This document shows positions 27,486 through 37,473 of a stretch of 64,000 nucleotides of DNA, one piece after another. Both the position numbers and the translations under genes were made by a program. Positions within the stretch are counted from its first letter, which is position 1, and every line of letters begins with the position of its first letter. The DNA comes from Albidovulum aestuarii (GTDB taxonomy: Bacteria; Pseudomonadota; Alphaproteobacteria; Rhodobacterales; Rhodobacteraceae): positions 62,001 through 126,000 of the forward strand of contig NZ_JASBQQ010000003.1 of the NCBI RefSeq assembly GCF_029961185.1, in the 5' to 3' direction. The notes below the pieces were generated by a model. It made no database searches, was not told where the DNA came from, and saw nothing but the letters and a program-made list of their open reading frames with translations.

Positions 27486-27869
27486 ATGAAAGACTTTAAG
27501 ACTGAATTACTTGGAATTTTCACGATCGCAGCGCTCGTCGCTTTGGGTCCTGTGACCCACTTCGGCGCTGCATTCGCCGGGGAAACCCCAAGCGAAGGTG
27601 GCGGTGAAAGCGGCGGTGAAAGCGGCGGTGAAAGCGGCGGCGAAGGCGGCGGCGACGGCGGCGACGGCGGTGACGGCGGTGACGGTGGTGACGGCGGCGA
27701 CGGCGGTGACGGTGGTGACGGCGGTGACGATCCGAAGTCCAAGGGCAATAACGGCTGGGGCAACGGTGATCAGGATGCACCCGGCAACTCCGAAAACAAC
27801 AACCGTGCGGAAAACCGTGGTGGCAACGCCGATAATACCGGAAGCGCACCGGGTAAAAGCGGCCACTAA
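27486..27869 (+). CDS. Secreted Gly/Asp/Glu-rich repeat protein, function unknown
   Basis: 127 residues from the ATG at 27486, which has GGAGG six bases upstream; the frame runs further up but with AT-rich, unlikely coding. Residues 1-31 look like a signal peptide ending VTHFGAAFAG. Three to four SGGE units and then about eight GGD units follow (about 36-82). The C-terminal tail has KSKGNNGWGNGDQDAPGN and is rich in Asn and Gly. The dense acidic repeats could bind calcium or form a flexible extracellular linker. The gene is flanked by terminators and stands alone. I do not recognise a characterised family. Confidence 0.7.
   Translation: MKDFKTELLGIFTIAALVALGPVTHFGAAFAGETPSEGGGESGGESGGESGGEGGGDGGDGGDGGDGGDGGDGGDGGDGGDDPKSKGNNGWGNGDQDAPGNSENNNRAENRGGNADNTGSAPGKSGH
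27598..27728 (+). repeat. Tandem short repeats inside the Gly/Asp-rich gene
   Basis: Twelve-base units of the GGCGGTGAAAGC type (Ser-Gly-Gly-Glu) are followed by nine-base units GGCGGYGAC (Gly-Gly-Asp), about eight copies differing mainly at the third base of Gly codons. Such arrays change length by slippage, so the number may vary among strains. Confidence 0.85.
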
Positions 27870-27915
27870 TCGGCTCTGATTGAATTTATAAATCGAGCTA
27901 CCAAAAATTTACTCT

Positions 27916-27944
27916 CGGCGGCTATTCGCCGCCGGGGGTTTTGT
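27916..27944 (+). terminator. Terminator of the Gly/Asp-rich gene
   Basis: CGGCGGC (27916-27922) pairs with GCCGCCG (27928-27934) around TATTC, then GGGGTTTTG. It lies 46 bases after the stop codon. Confidence 0.8.
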
Positions 27945-28247
27945 GCGTTTAAAAAGAAAACAGCATTATAACCTCAGATGCAGGAACTGCATCGGTGCTT
28001 TCTGCCCTAAAATAGCAATGCGAGCATGAAACAGGGTCTCGTCGCGTCGACTGAACGCACGAGCCCATTGTATCCAAGGTTCCGGATTGGCCTCGCACAC
28101 AATGCTCCTTGCCGCCGCAGATGAAGTGATCGGTGCCACTGCCGAACTTTCGTGACGGTCCGCATCAAATTCGAGATTACGCGATCTGGACCGCTGTCTT
28201 GGGAAGGCGCCCTTCTGGAGGTAGTTGCACCTTGGCGTCAGTCCGGG
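27945..28247. other. Non-coding gap between two convergent units
   Basis: About 300 bases between the terminator above and the end of the HD-domain gene. It contains one inverted repeat, GATGCAG-GAA-CTGCATC at 27977-27993, which could help end transcripts. Open frames here overlap the HD gene on the opposite strand and show no protein-like composition, so no gene is called. Confidence 0.5.
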
Positions 28248-28865
28248 TCAGCGTTCGGCGGCGCGATTCGTATCCGTCAGCGGCACTCTTTCGCCAATGC
28301 GGATCACTGCCGGGTCATAGGGCTTGCGGGCGAAGACCTCGCGGACCATGGGTGCGAAGAACTCGATCGGCAGGTCGTCGTAGTCGGGGTCGAAGCTCGC
28401 CTGATCCCAGCGTTCGCAGAACTCGGCGCAGTCGTCGAAATAGGGGTGGCCCCGGTGGCGTTCGCGCTTGTGCTGGTCAAAGCCCTCCAGATGGTGGCCG
28501 TAATAGAGCATCTGGAAATCGCCATGGGTCTGGACGCACCATGTGCATTGCTCACGCACGAAGGGTTTCAGGATCGTGGCGGCGTATTCGTCGTGGTTGT
28601 AGGGCGCGTAGATGTCGCCGATGTCGTGCAGAAGTGCGGCGACCACCCAGTCGATGTCGGCGCCGTCGCGCCAGGCCCGAGTCGCAGACTGGACCGAATG
28701 GCCGAGCCGTGTGATCTGGTAGCCCGAGAGCGACTTGTAGAGGTCGACGAGGGCCGTCAGCAGGCGGTCGGCGGTGTGTTTCGTATGGTCGATCTCATGC
28801 GCGGTGAGGAATTCGTACTCCTCCTTCGTGCCGTCCTTCATCTGGGTGAAGCTGACCTTTTCCAT
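28248..28865 (-). CDS. HD-domain protein, possible PhnZ/TmpB- or MIOX-like diiron oxygenase
   Basis: 205 residues from the ATG at 28865, which overlaps the PhyH stop by one base (TAATG). Metal-type residues are H56 (RLGHSVQSA), H80-D81 (LLHDIGD), H91 (YNHDEYA), H114 (QTHGDF) and Asp residues near 154-161. This spacing is that of HD oxygenases such as PhnZ, TmpB and myo-inositol oxygenase rather than nucleases. The Tyr/Glu gate pair seen in PhnZ is not obvious; Y49 sits seven residues before H56. A directly upstream 2-oxoglutarate dioxygenase is the PhnY-PhnZ arrangement for phosphonate breakdown. That function is inferred; ordinary HD hydrolase activity is possible. Confidence 0.72.
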   Translation of the reverse strand: MEKVSFTQMKDGTKEEYEFLTAHEIDHTKHTADRLLTALVDLYKSLSGYQITRLGHSVQSATRAWRDGADIDWVVAALLHDIGDIYAPYNHDEYAATILKPFVREQCTWCVQTHGDFQMLYYGHHLEGFDQHKRERHRGHPYFDDCAEFCERWDQASFDPDYDDLPIEFFAPMVREVFARKPYDPAVIRIGERVPLTDTNRAAER

Positions 28866-29746
28866 TAGCGTGCCTCCGCGTACAGACCTTTGGTGTTGCT
28901 TGTGCCCTTCATCAGGAACTTGGCCTGAGCCGAGCGGATTTCCTCGTAAAGCGCAAGGCTTGCCGGGGTGAAATTCGCGGTTGGCGGGGCGTAGTTGATG
29001 AAATTGCCGACCCGGTCGGCGCCGCGCGCCAGCATCGCGTAGTCCTTGTCGCCGACAAGCTGGGCGATTTCGGGGTTGACATAACGCACGACCGCGCCGA
29101 TGCGCCTGTCGTCGGTGGTGTTGGGGCCGGAGCCGTGAATTGTCAGCCCGTGATGCAGGCTGATCTGGCCGGGCATGAGCTCGATCGGCACCCGGTCCTC
29201 GGGCGCGACATCGACTTTTACCTCCTGCCCGCGGGAGAGGAGGTTGTCCTCGGCGAAGGTGTCCTCGTGCGGCAGTATCGGGTTGAGGTGCGAGCCCCGG
29301 ACAAACTCCATGCAGCCCGAGGCACGGGTCGCGGGCGAAAGCGCCAGCCACATCGTTACCATGCCGTCAATGGCCCCTAGTCCCCAATAGGTCAGATCCT
29401 GATGCATGGTGACCTTATGCTTGGTGCGCGGTTCCTTGATGAAGAACTCCACCCCGTAGATCAGCAGGTCGGGGCCGAGGATGCCCTCGACGATATCGAG
29501 GATCGCGGGATCGGTGCCGATCCGGTGGGCCAAGGGCAGAACACAGTTGGCGTTGACGCGCTTGTAGATGGTGAGCGGCAGTGGCAGGCCGGCATCGAGC
29601 CAGTCATGTTCGATGGTTTCCAGTTCCGACCGCCAGGCGCGGGCCTTTTCGGGCGGAATCGCCTGAATGGGGAAGAGGTAACCGTCTTCCCAGTACCGAG
29701 CCTTTTCCACCTCAGAGAGGCGGCCGTCGATCAAGGGCACACACAT
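28865..29746 (-). CDS. PhyH-family Fe(II)/2-oxoglutarate dioxygenase
   Basis: 293 residues. The iron ligands are H115 and D117 in TMHQDLTYWG and H204 in LTIHGSGPN; an Arg at 215 or 221 (DDRRIGAVVRYV) should hold 2-oxoglutarate. The family includes PhnY and TmpA, which hydroxylate aminoethylphosphonates before cleavage by a PhnZ/TmpB-type HD enzyme; the next gene here encodes an HD protein with a one-base overlap. Other PhyH substrates are equally possible. It is divergent from a LysR regulator, with 105 bases between them. Confidence 0.85.
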   Translation of the reverse strand: MCVPLIDGRLSEVEKARYWEDGYLFPIQAIPPEKARAWRSELETIEHDWLDAGLPLPLTIYKRVNANCVLPLAHRIGTDPAILDIVEGILGPDLLIYGVEFFIKEPRTKHKVTMHQDLTYWGLGAIDGMVTMWLALSPATRASGCMEFVRGSHLNPILPHEDTFAEDNLLSRGQEVKVDVAPEDRVPIELMPGQISLHHGLTIHGSGPNTTDDRRIGAVVRYVNPEIAQLVGDKDYAMLARGADRVGNFINYAPPTANFTPASLALYEEIRSAQAKFLMKGTSNTKGLYAEAR

Positions 29747-29824
29747 TGCCGGTCTCCTGTCACTCGCGTTGTGAAAATGCTAATGCGGATACATCAAAGC
29801 TCAGAACGGTATCTCTTGCCGGTC

Positions 29825-29845
29825 AGGATAAGCTGAGCTTATCCT
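29825..29845. promoter_or_regulatory. Perfect 10-bp inverted repeat before the LysR gene
   Basis: AGGATAAGCT, a central G, then AGCTTATCCT: every position of the two arms pairs. It ends six bases before the LysR ATG and lies 79-99 bases upstream of the PhyH start. A LysR protein would be expected to bind such a site and control both itself and the divergent oxygenase genes. Being this close to the ATG, binding would block the regulator's own expression. Confidence 0.72.
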
Positions 29846-29851
29846 CGGCTC

Positions 29852-30760
29852 ATGGACCGCACCCGCATCCCGTCGCTGAACTGGCTCCGCGTCTTCGAGG
29901 CGGCGGCGCGAACCGAGAGCTTCGCCCGCGCGGCGGCGGAGCTGAACATGTCGCCCCCGGCGGTCAGCCAGCAGGTCAAGGCGCTGGAAAGCCATCTTGG
30001 CATGGCTTTGTTCACCCGCCAGCCGCATGCGGTACGGCTGACCGAGGCGGGGCGGGCCTATCTGCCCTCGGTGCAGATGTCGCTCGTGTCCTTGGAGACA
30101 TCGACGGCGGGGCTCTTCGGCCGCGCGCGGGAGGAACGGCTTTATGTGCAGGCGGTGCATATCTTCGCGCAGGGCGTGCTGGCACCGCTTTTCACCGACT
30201 TCACCGCGTGCCATCCCGATATCGCGCTGCATCTCACCACCGGCAACGCAGTCGAGGACTTCACCCATACCTTCTCTGACCTGAAGATCATCTTTGGCGC
30301 GCCGTCGGCCTTTGGCCGCGCCCATGACCGGCTGATGGGTGAGGTGCTTTATCCGGTGGCGACGCCGGAGATCGCGAAAGCAATCAGGGCCCCGGCGGAC
30401 CTTCTGGCGCATCCTTTGCTGGAGGTCGCGACTCACCGTGCCGGCTGGCCCCATGTATTCGAGAATTTGAAGCTCCTCGGGGCCGGCGCGCGGATGGTGA
30501 TGGTGGATTCGACGGTGATGGCGGCCGCGCTGGCCGGACATGGCGCCGGGATCGCGCTTGCCCGCGCGCCGGCGAGCGACCCGATCATGCGGGCGCAGGG
30601 GCTCGTGCCCTGCCTGCCGGGTGTCGCCGTGCCGGGGCTGGAATACTACCACCTCGTCTATCCCGATGCGGGCACGCTCCGCCGGCCGGCGCGGGCGTTT
30701 CGCAGCTGGCTGATGGAGCGGGTGGCCGCGCCGGAGCCGGTCAGGGCGGTGACGATTTGA
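29852..30760 (+). CDS. LysR-type transcriptional regulator (GcvA-like)
   Basis: 302 residues. The N-terminal winged helix reads LRVFEAAARTESFARAAAE and then MSPPAVSQQVKALESHLG, typical of the GcvA/AmpR branch. The C-terminal effector-binding domain has the usual two lobes. It is divergent from the PhyH/HD operon and overlooks a perfect inverted repeat, so it probably controls that operon with its substrate or product as effector. The 3' end converges with topA across 24 bases without a clear terminator. Confidence 0.93.
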   Translation: MDRTRIPSLNWLRVFEAAARTESFARAAAELNMSPPAVSQQVKALESHLGMALFTRQPHAVRLTEAGRAYLPSVQMSLVSLETSTAGLFGRAREERLYVQAVHIFAQGVLAPLFTDFTACHPDIALHLTTGNAVEDFTHTFSDLKIIFGAPSAFGRAHDRLMGEVLYPVATPEIAKAIRAPADLLAHPLLEVATHRAGWPHVFENLKLLGAGARMVMVDSTVMAAALAGHGAGIALARAPASDPIMRAQGLVPCLPGVAVPGLEYYHLVYPDAGTLRRPARAFRSWLMERVAAPEPVRAVTI

Positions 30761-30784
30761 CGGGCCCAGCGGCTGCTGACGGCA

Positions 30785-33346
30785 TTACTTTTTCGCAGCA
30801 GCCTTCTTGGCCGGAGCTTTCTTTGCCGCAGGTTTCTTCGCTGCCGCTTTCTTCGGTGCGGCCTTCTTGCGTCCACCGCCCTTCTTCGCAGCTTTCTCGG
30901 CAATCAGCCCCAGCGCCTGTTCCAGCGTCACCGCCTCAGGCGTGATCTCCTTCGGCAGGGTCGCATTGACCTTTTCCCATTTCACGTAAGGCCCGTAACG
31001 GCCAGACATGACCTGAATCGCGCCACCATCGGGGTGCTCGCCAAGGTCGCGCAAGGCGGCGGGGGCAGCGCGACCCGTGCGGGTGGCCTTTTCGGCCAGA
31101 ACCTCGACCGCGCGGTTCATGCCGATGGTAAAGACCTCCTCGACCTCGGGCAGGTTGGCATAGATGCGGCCATGCTTGACGTAAGGCCCGTAGCGGCCGA
31201 TCCCGGCCTCGATCATCTCGCCATCGTCGGGGTGCGGGCCAACCTCGCGAGGCAGGCTGAGCAGCGTCAGCGCCTTTTCGAGGTCGATGCTTTCCGGGGA
31301 CCAGCCCTTGGGCAGGCTGGCGCGGGGCGGTTTCGGGGTTTCGTCCGTCGCCTCGCCGCGCTGGACGTAAGGTCCGAACCGGCCGGATTTCAACCAGATC
31401 TCCTGCCCGCCATCCTCACCCAGCACCCTCTCGGCAGCGCCCGCATCCTCGCCATTGGCGCCGGACAGGGCGCGCGTATAGCGGCAGTTGGGATAGTTCG
31501 AGCAGCCGATGAAGGCCCCGCCGGAGCGAGCCGTCTTCAGGTTCAGCCGCCCCTCGCCGCAGGTCGGGCAGATACGCGGGTCCGACCCGTCCTCGCGTGG
31601 AGGGTAGAGATGCGGGGCAAGGAACTCGTCGATCTTTTCCAGCACCTCGCCGATGCGCAGGTCGGCGGTTTCTGCGATGGCGGCGGTGAAGTCACGCCAG
31701 AAACGCGCCAGCACTTCCTTGTAATTGCGGTCGCCCGCCGAAATTTCATCCAGTTCGTTTTCGAGATCAGCGGTGAAGTCGTATTCCACATAACGCCGGA
31801 AGAAGTTCGTGAGGAACGCCGTCACCAGCCGCCCCTTATCCTCCGGGATCAGGCGGTTCTTGTCCTTGCGCACATAATCACGGTCCTGGATCGTGGTGAC
31901 GATCGAGGCATAGGTGGAGGGGCGGCCGATGCCGAGCTCCTCCATCCGCTTCACCAAAGTCGCCTCGGTATAGCGCGGGGGCGGCTGGGTGAAATGCTGT
32001 TCAGGCGCGATTTTGCGCTTGTCCGCTTTCTCGCCTTCCATGATCTGCGGCAGGCGCTTGTCGTCGTCTTCCTCGATCACCGCATCGTCGCGGCCCTCGT
32101 CATAGACCTTGAGGAAGCCGTCGAACATCACGACCTGCCCCGTGGCGCGCAGGACGACCTCGCCATCGGCGCTGCCGACATCGACCGTGGTGCGTTCCAG
32201 CCGCGCGGCGGCCATCTGGCTGGCCAGCGTGCGCTTCCAAATCAGGTCGTAGAGCTTCTTCTGATCGTCTGCGAGTTTCAGCTTGTCGGGCGACATGCTC
32301 ATATCCGTGGGCCGGATGCATTCATGCGCTTCTTGCGCGTTCTTGGCCTTGTTCTTGTACATGCGCGGGCTGTCTGGCACGTAGTCGGCCCCGAACCGCC
32401 GTTTGATCTCTTCTCGCGCGGCCATCACCGCCTCGGGCGCCATGTCGATGCCGTCTGTACGCATATAGGTGATGTGGCCCGCCTCGTAGAGCCTTTGGGC
32501 GGCGGACATGCAGACCTTGGCGCCCATGCCGAACTTGCGGCTGGCCTCCTGTTGCAGGGTGGAGGTCATGAAGGGGGCGTAGGGATTGCGGCTGGCGGGC
32601 TTCGCCTCGACCGATTTCACGCTCAGGTCGCGTGAGGTGATGGCCTGCACGGCCAGTTCGGCTGCGGTTGCGTTGGCAAGATCGTATTTGTCGAGCTTCT
32701 TGCCGCCAAGCACGGTCAGTCGCGCCTGGTATTCCTGCCCGCGCGGCGTGGCGAGGGTTGCGGTGACCGACCAGTATTCGCGGGCGCGGAAGGCCTCGAT
32801 CTCCATCTCGCGCTCGACGATGAGGCGCAGGCAGACCGACTGGACCCGGCCCGCCGACTTGGCGCCGGGCAGTTTGCGCCAAAGGACCGGGGAGAGGTTG
32901 AAGCCCACGAGGTAGTCGAGCGCGCGGCGCGCGAGATAAGCCTCGACCAACGGGCCGTCGACATCGCGGGGATGGGCCATCGCCTCGGTCACGGCTGTCT
33001 TGGTGATCGCGTTGAAGGTGACGCGCCGGACGGTCTTGCCCTTCTTGATCGAGGAGGCCAGCGCCTCTTTCAGATGCCAGGAGATTGCCTCACCCTCGCG
33101 ATCAGGGTCGGTCGCCAGGATCAGCGTGTCGTCGGATTTCAGCGCTTCGGCGATGGCGCGGACATGTTTCTTGCTGTCGCTCGCCACTTCCCATTTCATA
33201 TCGAATCCAGCGTCGGGATCGACAGAACCGTCTTTCGGAGGCAGGTCGCGGACATGGCCGTAAGAAGCGAGAACTGTATAATCCGAACCGAGATATTTGT
33301 TGATTGTCTTGGCCTTAGCGGGAGATTCGACGACGACTACGGCCAT
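30785..33346 (-). CDS. topA: DNA topoisomerase I (type IA)
   Basis: 853 residues from the ATG at 33346 (AGAGGAAG upstream). The Toprim domain starts MAVVVVESPAKAKTINKYLG with the acidic TDPDREGEAISWH at about 79-91. The catalytic tyrosine is Y294 in HITYMRTDG. One zinc ribbon follows (CPTCGEGR, CSNYPNCRY), then several topo-C repeats of the GRYGPYVK type. The C-terminal ~45 residues are a Lys/Ala-rich tail (AAPKKAAAKKPAAKK), as in other alphaproteobacterial TopA proteins, likely binding DNA nonspecifically. It relaxes negative supercoils. Confidence 0.97.
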   Translation of the reverse strand: MAVVVVESPAKAKTINKYLGSDYTVLASYGHVRDLPPKDGSVDPDAGFDMKWEVASDSKKHVRAIAEALKSDDTLILATDPDREGEAISWHLKEALASSIKKGKTVRRVTFNAITKTAVTEAMAHPRDVDGPLVEAYLARRALDYLVGFNLSPVLWRKLPGAKSAGRVQSVCLRLIVEREMEIEAFRAREYWSVTATLATPRGQEYQARLTVLGGKKLDKYDLANATAAELAVQAITSRDLSVKSVEAKPASRNPYAPFMTSTLQQEASRKFGMGAKVCMSAAQRLYEAGHITYMRTDGIDMAPEAVMAAREEIKRRFGADYVPDSPRMYKNKAKNAQEAHECIRPTDMSMSPDKLKLADDQKKLYDLIWKRTLASQMAAARLERTTVDVGSADGEVVLRATGQVVMFDGFLKVYDEGRDDAVIEEDDDKRLPQIMEGEKADKRKIAPEQHFTQPPPRYTEATLVKRMEELGIGRPSTYASIVTTIQDRDYVRKDKNRLIPEDKGRLVTAFLTNFFRRYVEYDFTADLENELDEISAGDRNYKEVLARFWRDFTAAIAETADLRIGEVLEKIDEFLAPHLYPPREDGSDPRICPTCGEGRLNLKTARSGGAFIGCSNYPNCRYTRALSGANGEDAGAAERVLGEDGGQEIWLKSGRFGPYVQRGEATDETPKPPRASLPKGWSPESIDLEKALTLLSLPREVGPHPDDGEMIEAGIGRYGPYVKHGRIYANLPEVEEVFTIGMNRAVEVLAEKATRTGRAAPAALRDLGEHPDGGAIQVMSGRYGPYVKWEKVNATLPKEITPEAVTLEQALGLIAEKAAKKGGGRKKAAPKKAAAKKPAAKKAPAKKAAAKK

Positions 33347-33590
33347 GACTTCCTCTTGAAAACGGTTCTTTTGCTCTGACCGCGTTACATGGGCGGCAAG
33401 GGCGGGGCTTGTCAATGACCGGTCGAAAACTGCGGGTGAACGGGGGTGCCGGCGCGAGGTCGGGCTGAGTTGTCCGGCCCCGCCAATCGGTCTATGACGC
33501 GGATGCCCACCGGGACACGCACTTTTGGCAAGTGCCTGTAACGGGCGGCGGCATAGGCACGTGAACCGGGCACAAGGACGGTGCAGGACG

Positions 33591-34424
33591 ATGGGCGGAT
33601 TGTTTCGGCGGCGGCACGGAAATATGCTCTTTCTGTCGCGGTCTGAGGTTCTCGATCAGGTGGCCAGCGACATAATCGCCGGCCTTCCGGCAAGCCTGAC
33701 GACGCGCCGTCCCGTGCTGATCTACTGCGGCGTTCACAAGCGATTCGGGATGTCCTGGCTTCGTCGCGGCTACAAGATCGCCATCCAGACCGAGCAGATG
33801 TACGACGAGAACGGGCGGGCGTTGTGGGGTGCGCGAAGTGAGCGTAACCGAAAGAATATCCGTTCGGCATGTCGATGGGCGGATTGCATCCTTGATCTCA
33901 GTGCCGCGAACAAACGGTACTACGATGAGGCCGGGTTGACGGCGAAGGCGCCCGGCAAGGTTGTCTACGGACCGCACATATTTCCCACGCACCGGATGTC
34001 CTACGTTTCCCCGGATCGGGAAAGCCTGATCTTTTTCGGTCATGTCGAAGGCAGCAGGCGGGAAGATCTGATCGCGAACCTGACCGAGTTTTCGGTCGAC
34101 CGGGCCGAACTTGGCACCTATGCGGATCAATTGAGGGACCAGATCCGCCCCCATCTTGGCGTATTGAACCTGCATTTCGAGGATGGCGTCTATACCGAGG
34201 CGCCGCGGCTTCTGGCCAGCTACCTTTGTGGCAAACCGGTTGTGTCCGAGCGGCTTGGTTCGGAATTCGTCGCCGGAACACACTACCATCTGATCGGGTC
34301 GGATGCCGCGTTTCGGGCCCGCGACATATTCGAGAATTTTTCGGATCTGGTGAGCGAAAGGTTCACATTCCGCGGGTTCCTGAGGAGCCTGTTGAGGGAC
34401 GATGTCCAGGACAAAGAGCCGTAA
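33591..34424 (+). CDS. Uncharacterised glycosyltransferase-like protein
   Basis: 277 residues from the ATG at 33591 (weak AGGA upstream); the open frame extends 22 codons further. No catalogued family is certain. The middle has alternating strands and helices with KIAIQTEQMYDENGRALWG and CILDLSAANKRYYDEAGL. The C-terminal region EDGVYTEAPRLLASYLCGKP then VVSERLG resembles the donor-sugar part of GT-B enzymes and the glycosyltransferase-like gene at 12,061-12,984. There is no signal peptide. It is a single gene between topA and dprA. A role in surface glycans is a guess. Confidence 0.5.
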   Translation: MGGLFRRRHGNMLFLSRSEVLDQVASDIIAGLPASLTTRRPVLIYCGVHKRFGMSWLRRGYKIAIQTEQMYDENGRALWGARSERNRKNIRSACRWADCILDLSAANKRYYDEAGLTAKAPGKVVYGPHIFPTHRMSYVSPDRESLIFFGHVEGSRREDLIANLTEFSVDRAELGTYADQLRDQIRPHLGVLNLHFEDGVYTEAPRLLASYLCGKPVVSERLGSEFVAGTHYHLIGSDAAFRARDIFENFSDLVSERFTFRGFLRSLLRDDVQDKEP

Positions 34425-34481
34425 CCGGAGGCTTTCTGAGACATGGGCCAGCTGGTCGGCGCATTCGCGCTGCCGATGCAG

Positions 34482-35711
34482 TCAGTGCGCGCGCGTCTGG
34501 CTGGCTTCGGTTTTCTCTTCGCGGTTCTGTCGTGACAATAGCCCGCCGGGGTGACGCAATATCCTGCCTTCGAGTTCCAGCGTGACGAGTTCCGGGGTGA
34601 CGGCGGCGGCTGGCAGGGCAATGTCACGGATCAACTGGTCTTCGGCCACGGGGCTGGGGCCGAGACGGTCGAGGATCTGCCGGTGGAGCGCGGCCATATC
34701 GCGCCAGTCGCGGCCGGGTCTGGCGGCGGGCGTCGGGAGTGGCATTTCCGGGCGTGACCCTGCCGTTTCGCTTGTGCGGATAACGGGCGCGTCGGCGAGG
34801 GCCTCCAGCACGTCGTCGGCGCTGCGCACCAAAGTGGCCCCATCGCGGAGGAGCATGTTACAGCCCGCCGCGCGGCCATCGAGCGGGTGGCCCGGCACCG
34901 CAAGCACCTCGCGCCCCTGATCGAGCGCATTGCGGGCGGTGATGAGGCTGCCGGAGCGTGCTGCGGCCTCAACCACGATCACCGCGCGGGAGAGGCCCGA
35001 GACGATGCGGTTGCGCAGCGGGAAGTGGCGCGCGACCGGGTCGAGCCCCATGGGTTGCTCGGAAATTCGGACACCCTTCGCGGCGATCTCATCGGCGAGC
35101 TTCAGATTCTCCATCGGATAGATGGCGTCGACCCCGCCCGCCATCACCGCGACCGTGCCGGTGGGCAGGGCGGCCAGATGGGCGGCGGCGTCGATGCCGC
35201 GGGCAAGACCCGAGACGACGGTGATCCCCGCCCCGCCCAGCCCTTCGGCCAGTTTGCGGGCCATGCGGGTGCCGAGCGACGAGGCGTTGCGGGCACCGAC
35301 AAGCGCCACCATCGGGCGGCTCATGTGTGTGGTATCGCCGAGGACCCAGAGGATTGGTGGCGCGTCGGGAAGATCGGCGAGCGCTTTCGGATAGGCGGGC
35401 TCACCCCGGCAGATCAGCCGCGCCCCGGCGGCTTGGCCCGCCTTGAGTTCTTTTAGGACAACGGGTTCGGGGCAGGGTTCATAGGCAGTGACTCCGGCGG
35501 CTTTCGCGACCTCAGGCAGTGCCAAAAGCGCCGCCTCGGCCGAGCCGTATTCGTCGAGAAGCCGCCAGAAGGTAACGGTGCCGACCCTGCGGGAGCGAAT
35601 GAGGCGGAGCCACGACAGTCTGTTTTCTTCCGTGGTGGGTGGGGTGAAGGGGGTGGGGTAAGACAACAAACCTTTTCCCTCGTGCCTCCGCCTCGTTCGC
35701 AAGATCGACAT
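34482..35711 (-). CDS. dprA: DNA-processing protein DprA
   Basis: 409 residues from the ATG at 35711, with AAGG six bases upstream; an in-frame start seven codons earlier is less likely. The Rossmann-like core is seen in MVALVGARNASSLGTRMA, VVSGLARGID and GHPLDGRAAGCNMLLRDGA. A short C-terminal winged-helix domain follows. DprA loads RecA on single-stranded DNA taken up by competence. The palindrome AACCTTAAGGTT (35715-35726) lies just before the start. It is followed on the plus side by a convergent gene. Confidence 0.94.
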   Translation of the reverse strand: MSILRTRRRHEGKGLLSYPTPFTPPTTEENRLSWLRLIRSRRVGTVTFWRLLDEYGSAEAALLALPEVAKAAGVTAYEPCPEPVVLKELKAGQAAGARLICRGEPAYPKALADLPDAPPILWVLGDTTHMSRPMVALVGARNASSLGTRMARKLAEGLGGAGITVVSGLARGIDAAAHLAALPTGTVAVMAGGVDAIYPMENLKLADEIAAKGVRISEQPMGLDPVARHFPLRNRIVSGLSRAVIVVEAAARSGSLITARNALDQGREVLAVPGHPLDGRAAGCNMLLRDGATLVRSADDVLEALADAPVIRTSETAGSRPEMPLPTPAARPGRDWRDMAALHRQILDRLGPSPVAEDQLIRDIALPAAAVTPELVTLELEGRILRHPGGLLSRQNREEKTEASQTRAH

Positions 35712-35873
35712 TGCAACCTTAAGGTTAATCAATGGTTACGATTCGCGCCTTGATTTATCGGCTGCAAAAAATTTCCTGGCACGCTTAGCGCAGGCTTCCG
35801 GCCACAACCGACTGTCAATTGGACTTTGACGCATTAACCCGCCACGACCACGATCGGGACAGGCAGAACGCTT

Positions 35874-37295
<1,422 letters not shown>

Positions 37296-37473
37296 CGGGG
37301 AGCCGTCGCCTTCCTTGATTTCGGTCAAAAGCGGCGCTTTGCCGCGATGGTTTCGCTTGTCGCATTGCCTCTAATATGATTTTAGAAGCGCCGGATACAA
37401 CCGGCTGCGGGCAACTCGCCCGGGGTCGGTTCTGAAAGCGGCGGGACGGCCGCGGCAGGAACGGGAACACGAT

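Noticed and set aside
27598-27728. CRISPR-like array
   Set aside because: The repeats are contiguous 9- and 12-base codon multiples within a reading frame, with no spacers.
28133-28868. Plus-strand frames over the HD-domain gene
   Set aside because: The minus-strand frame contains the HD motifs and overlaps PhyH; the plus frames have no start signal.
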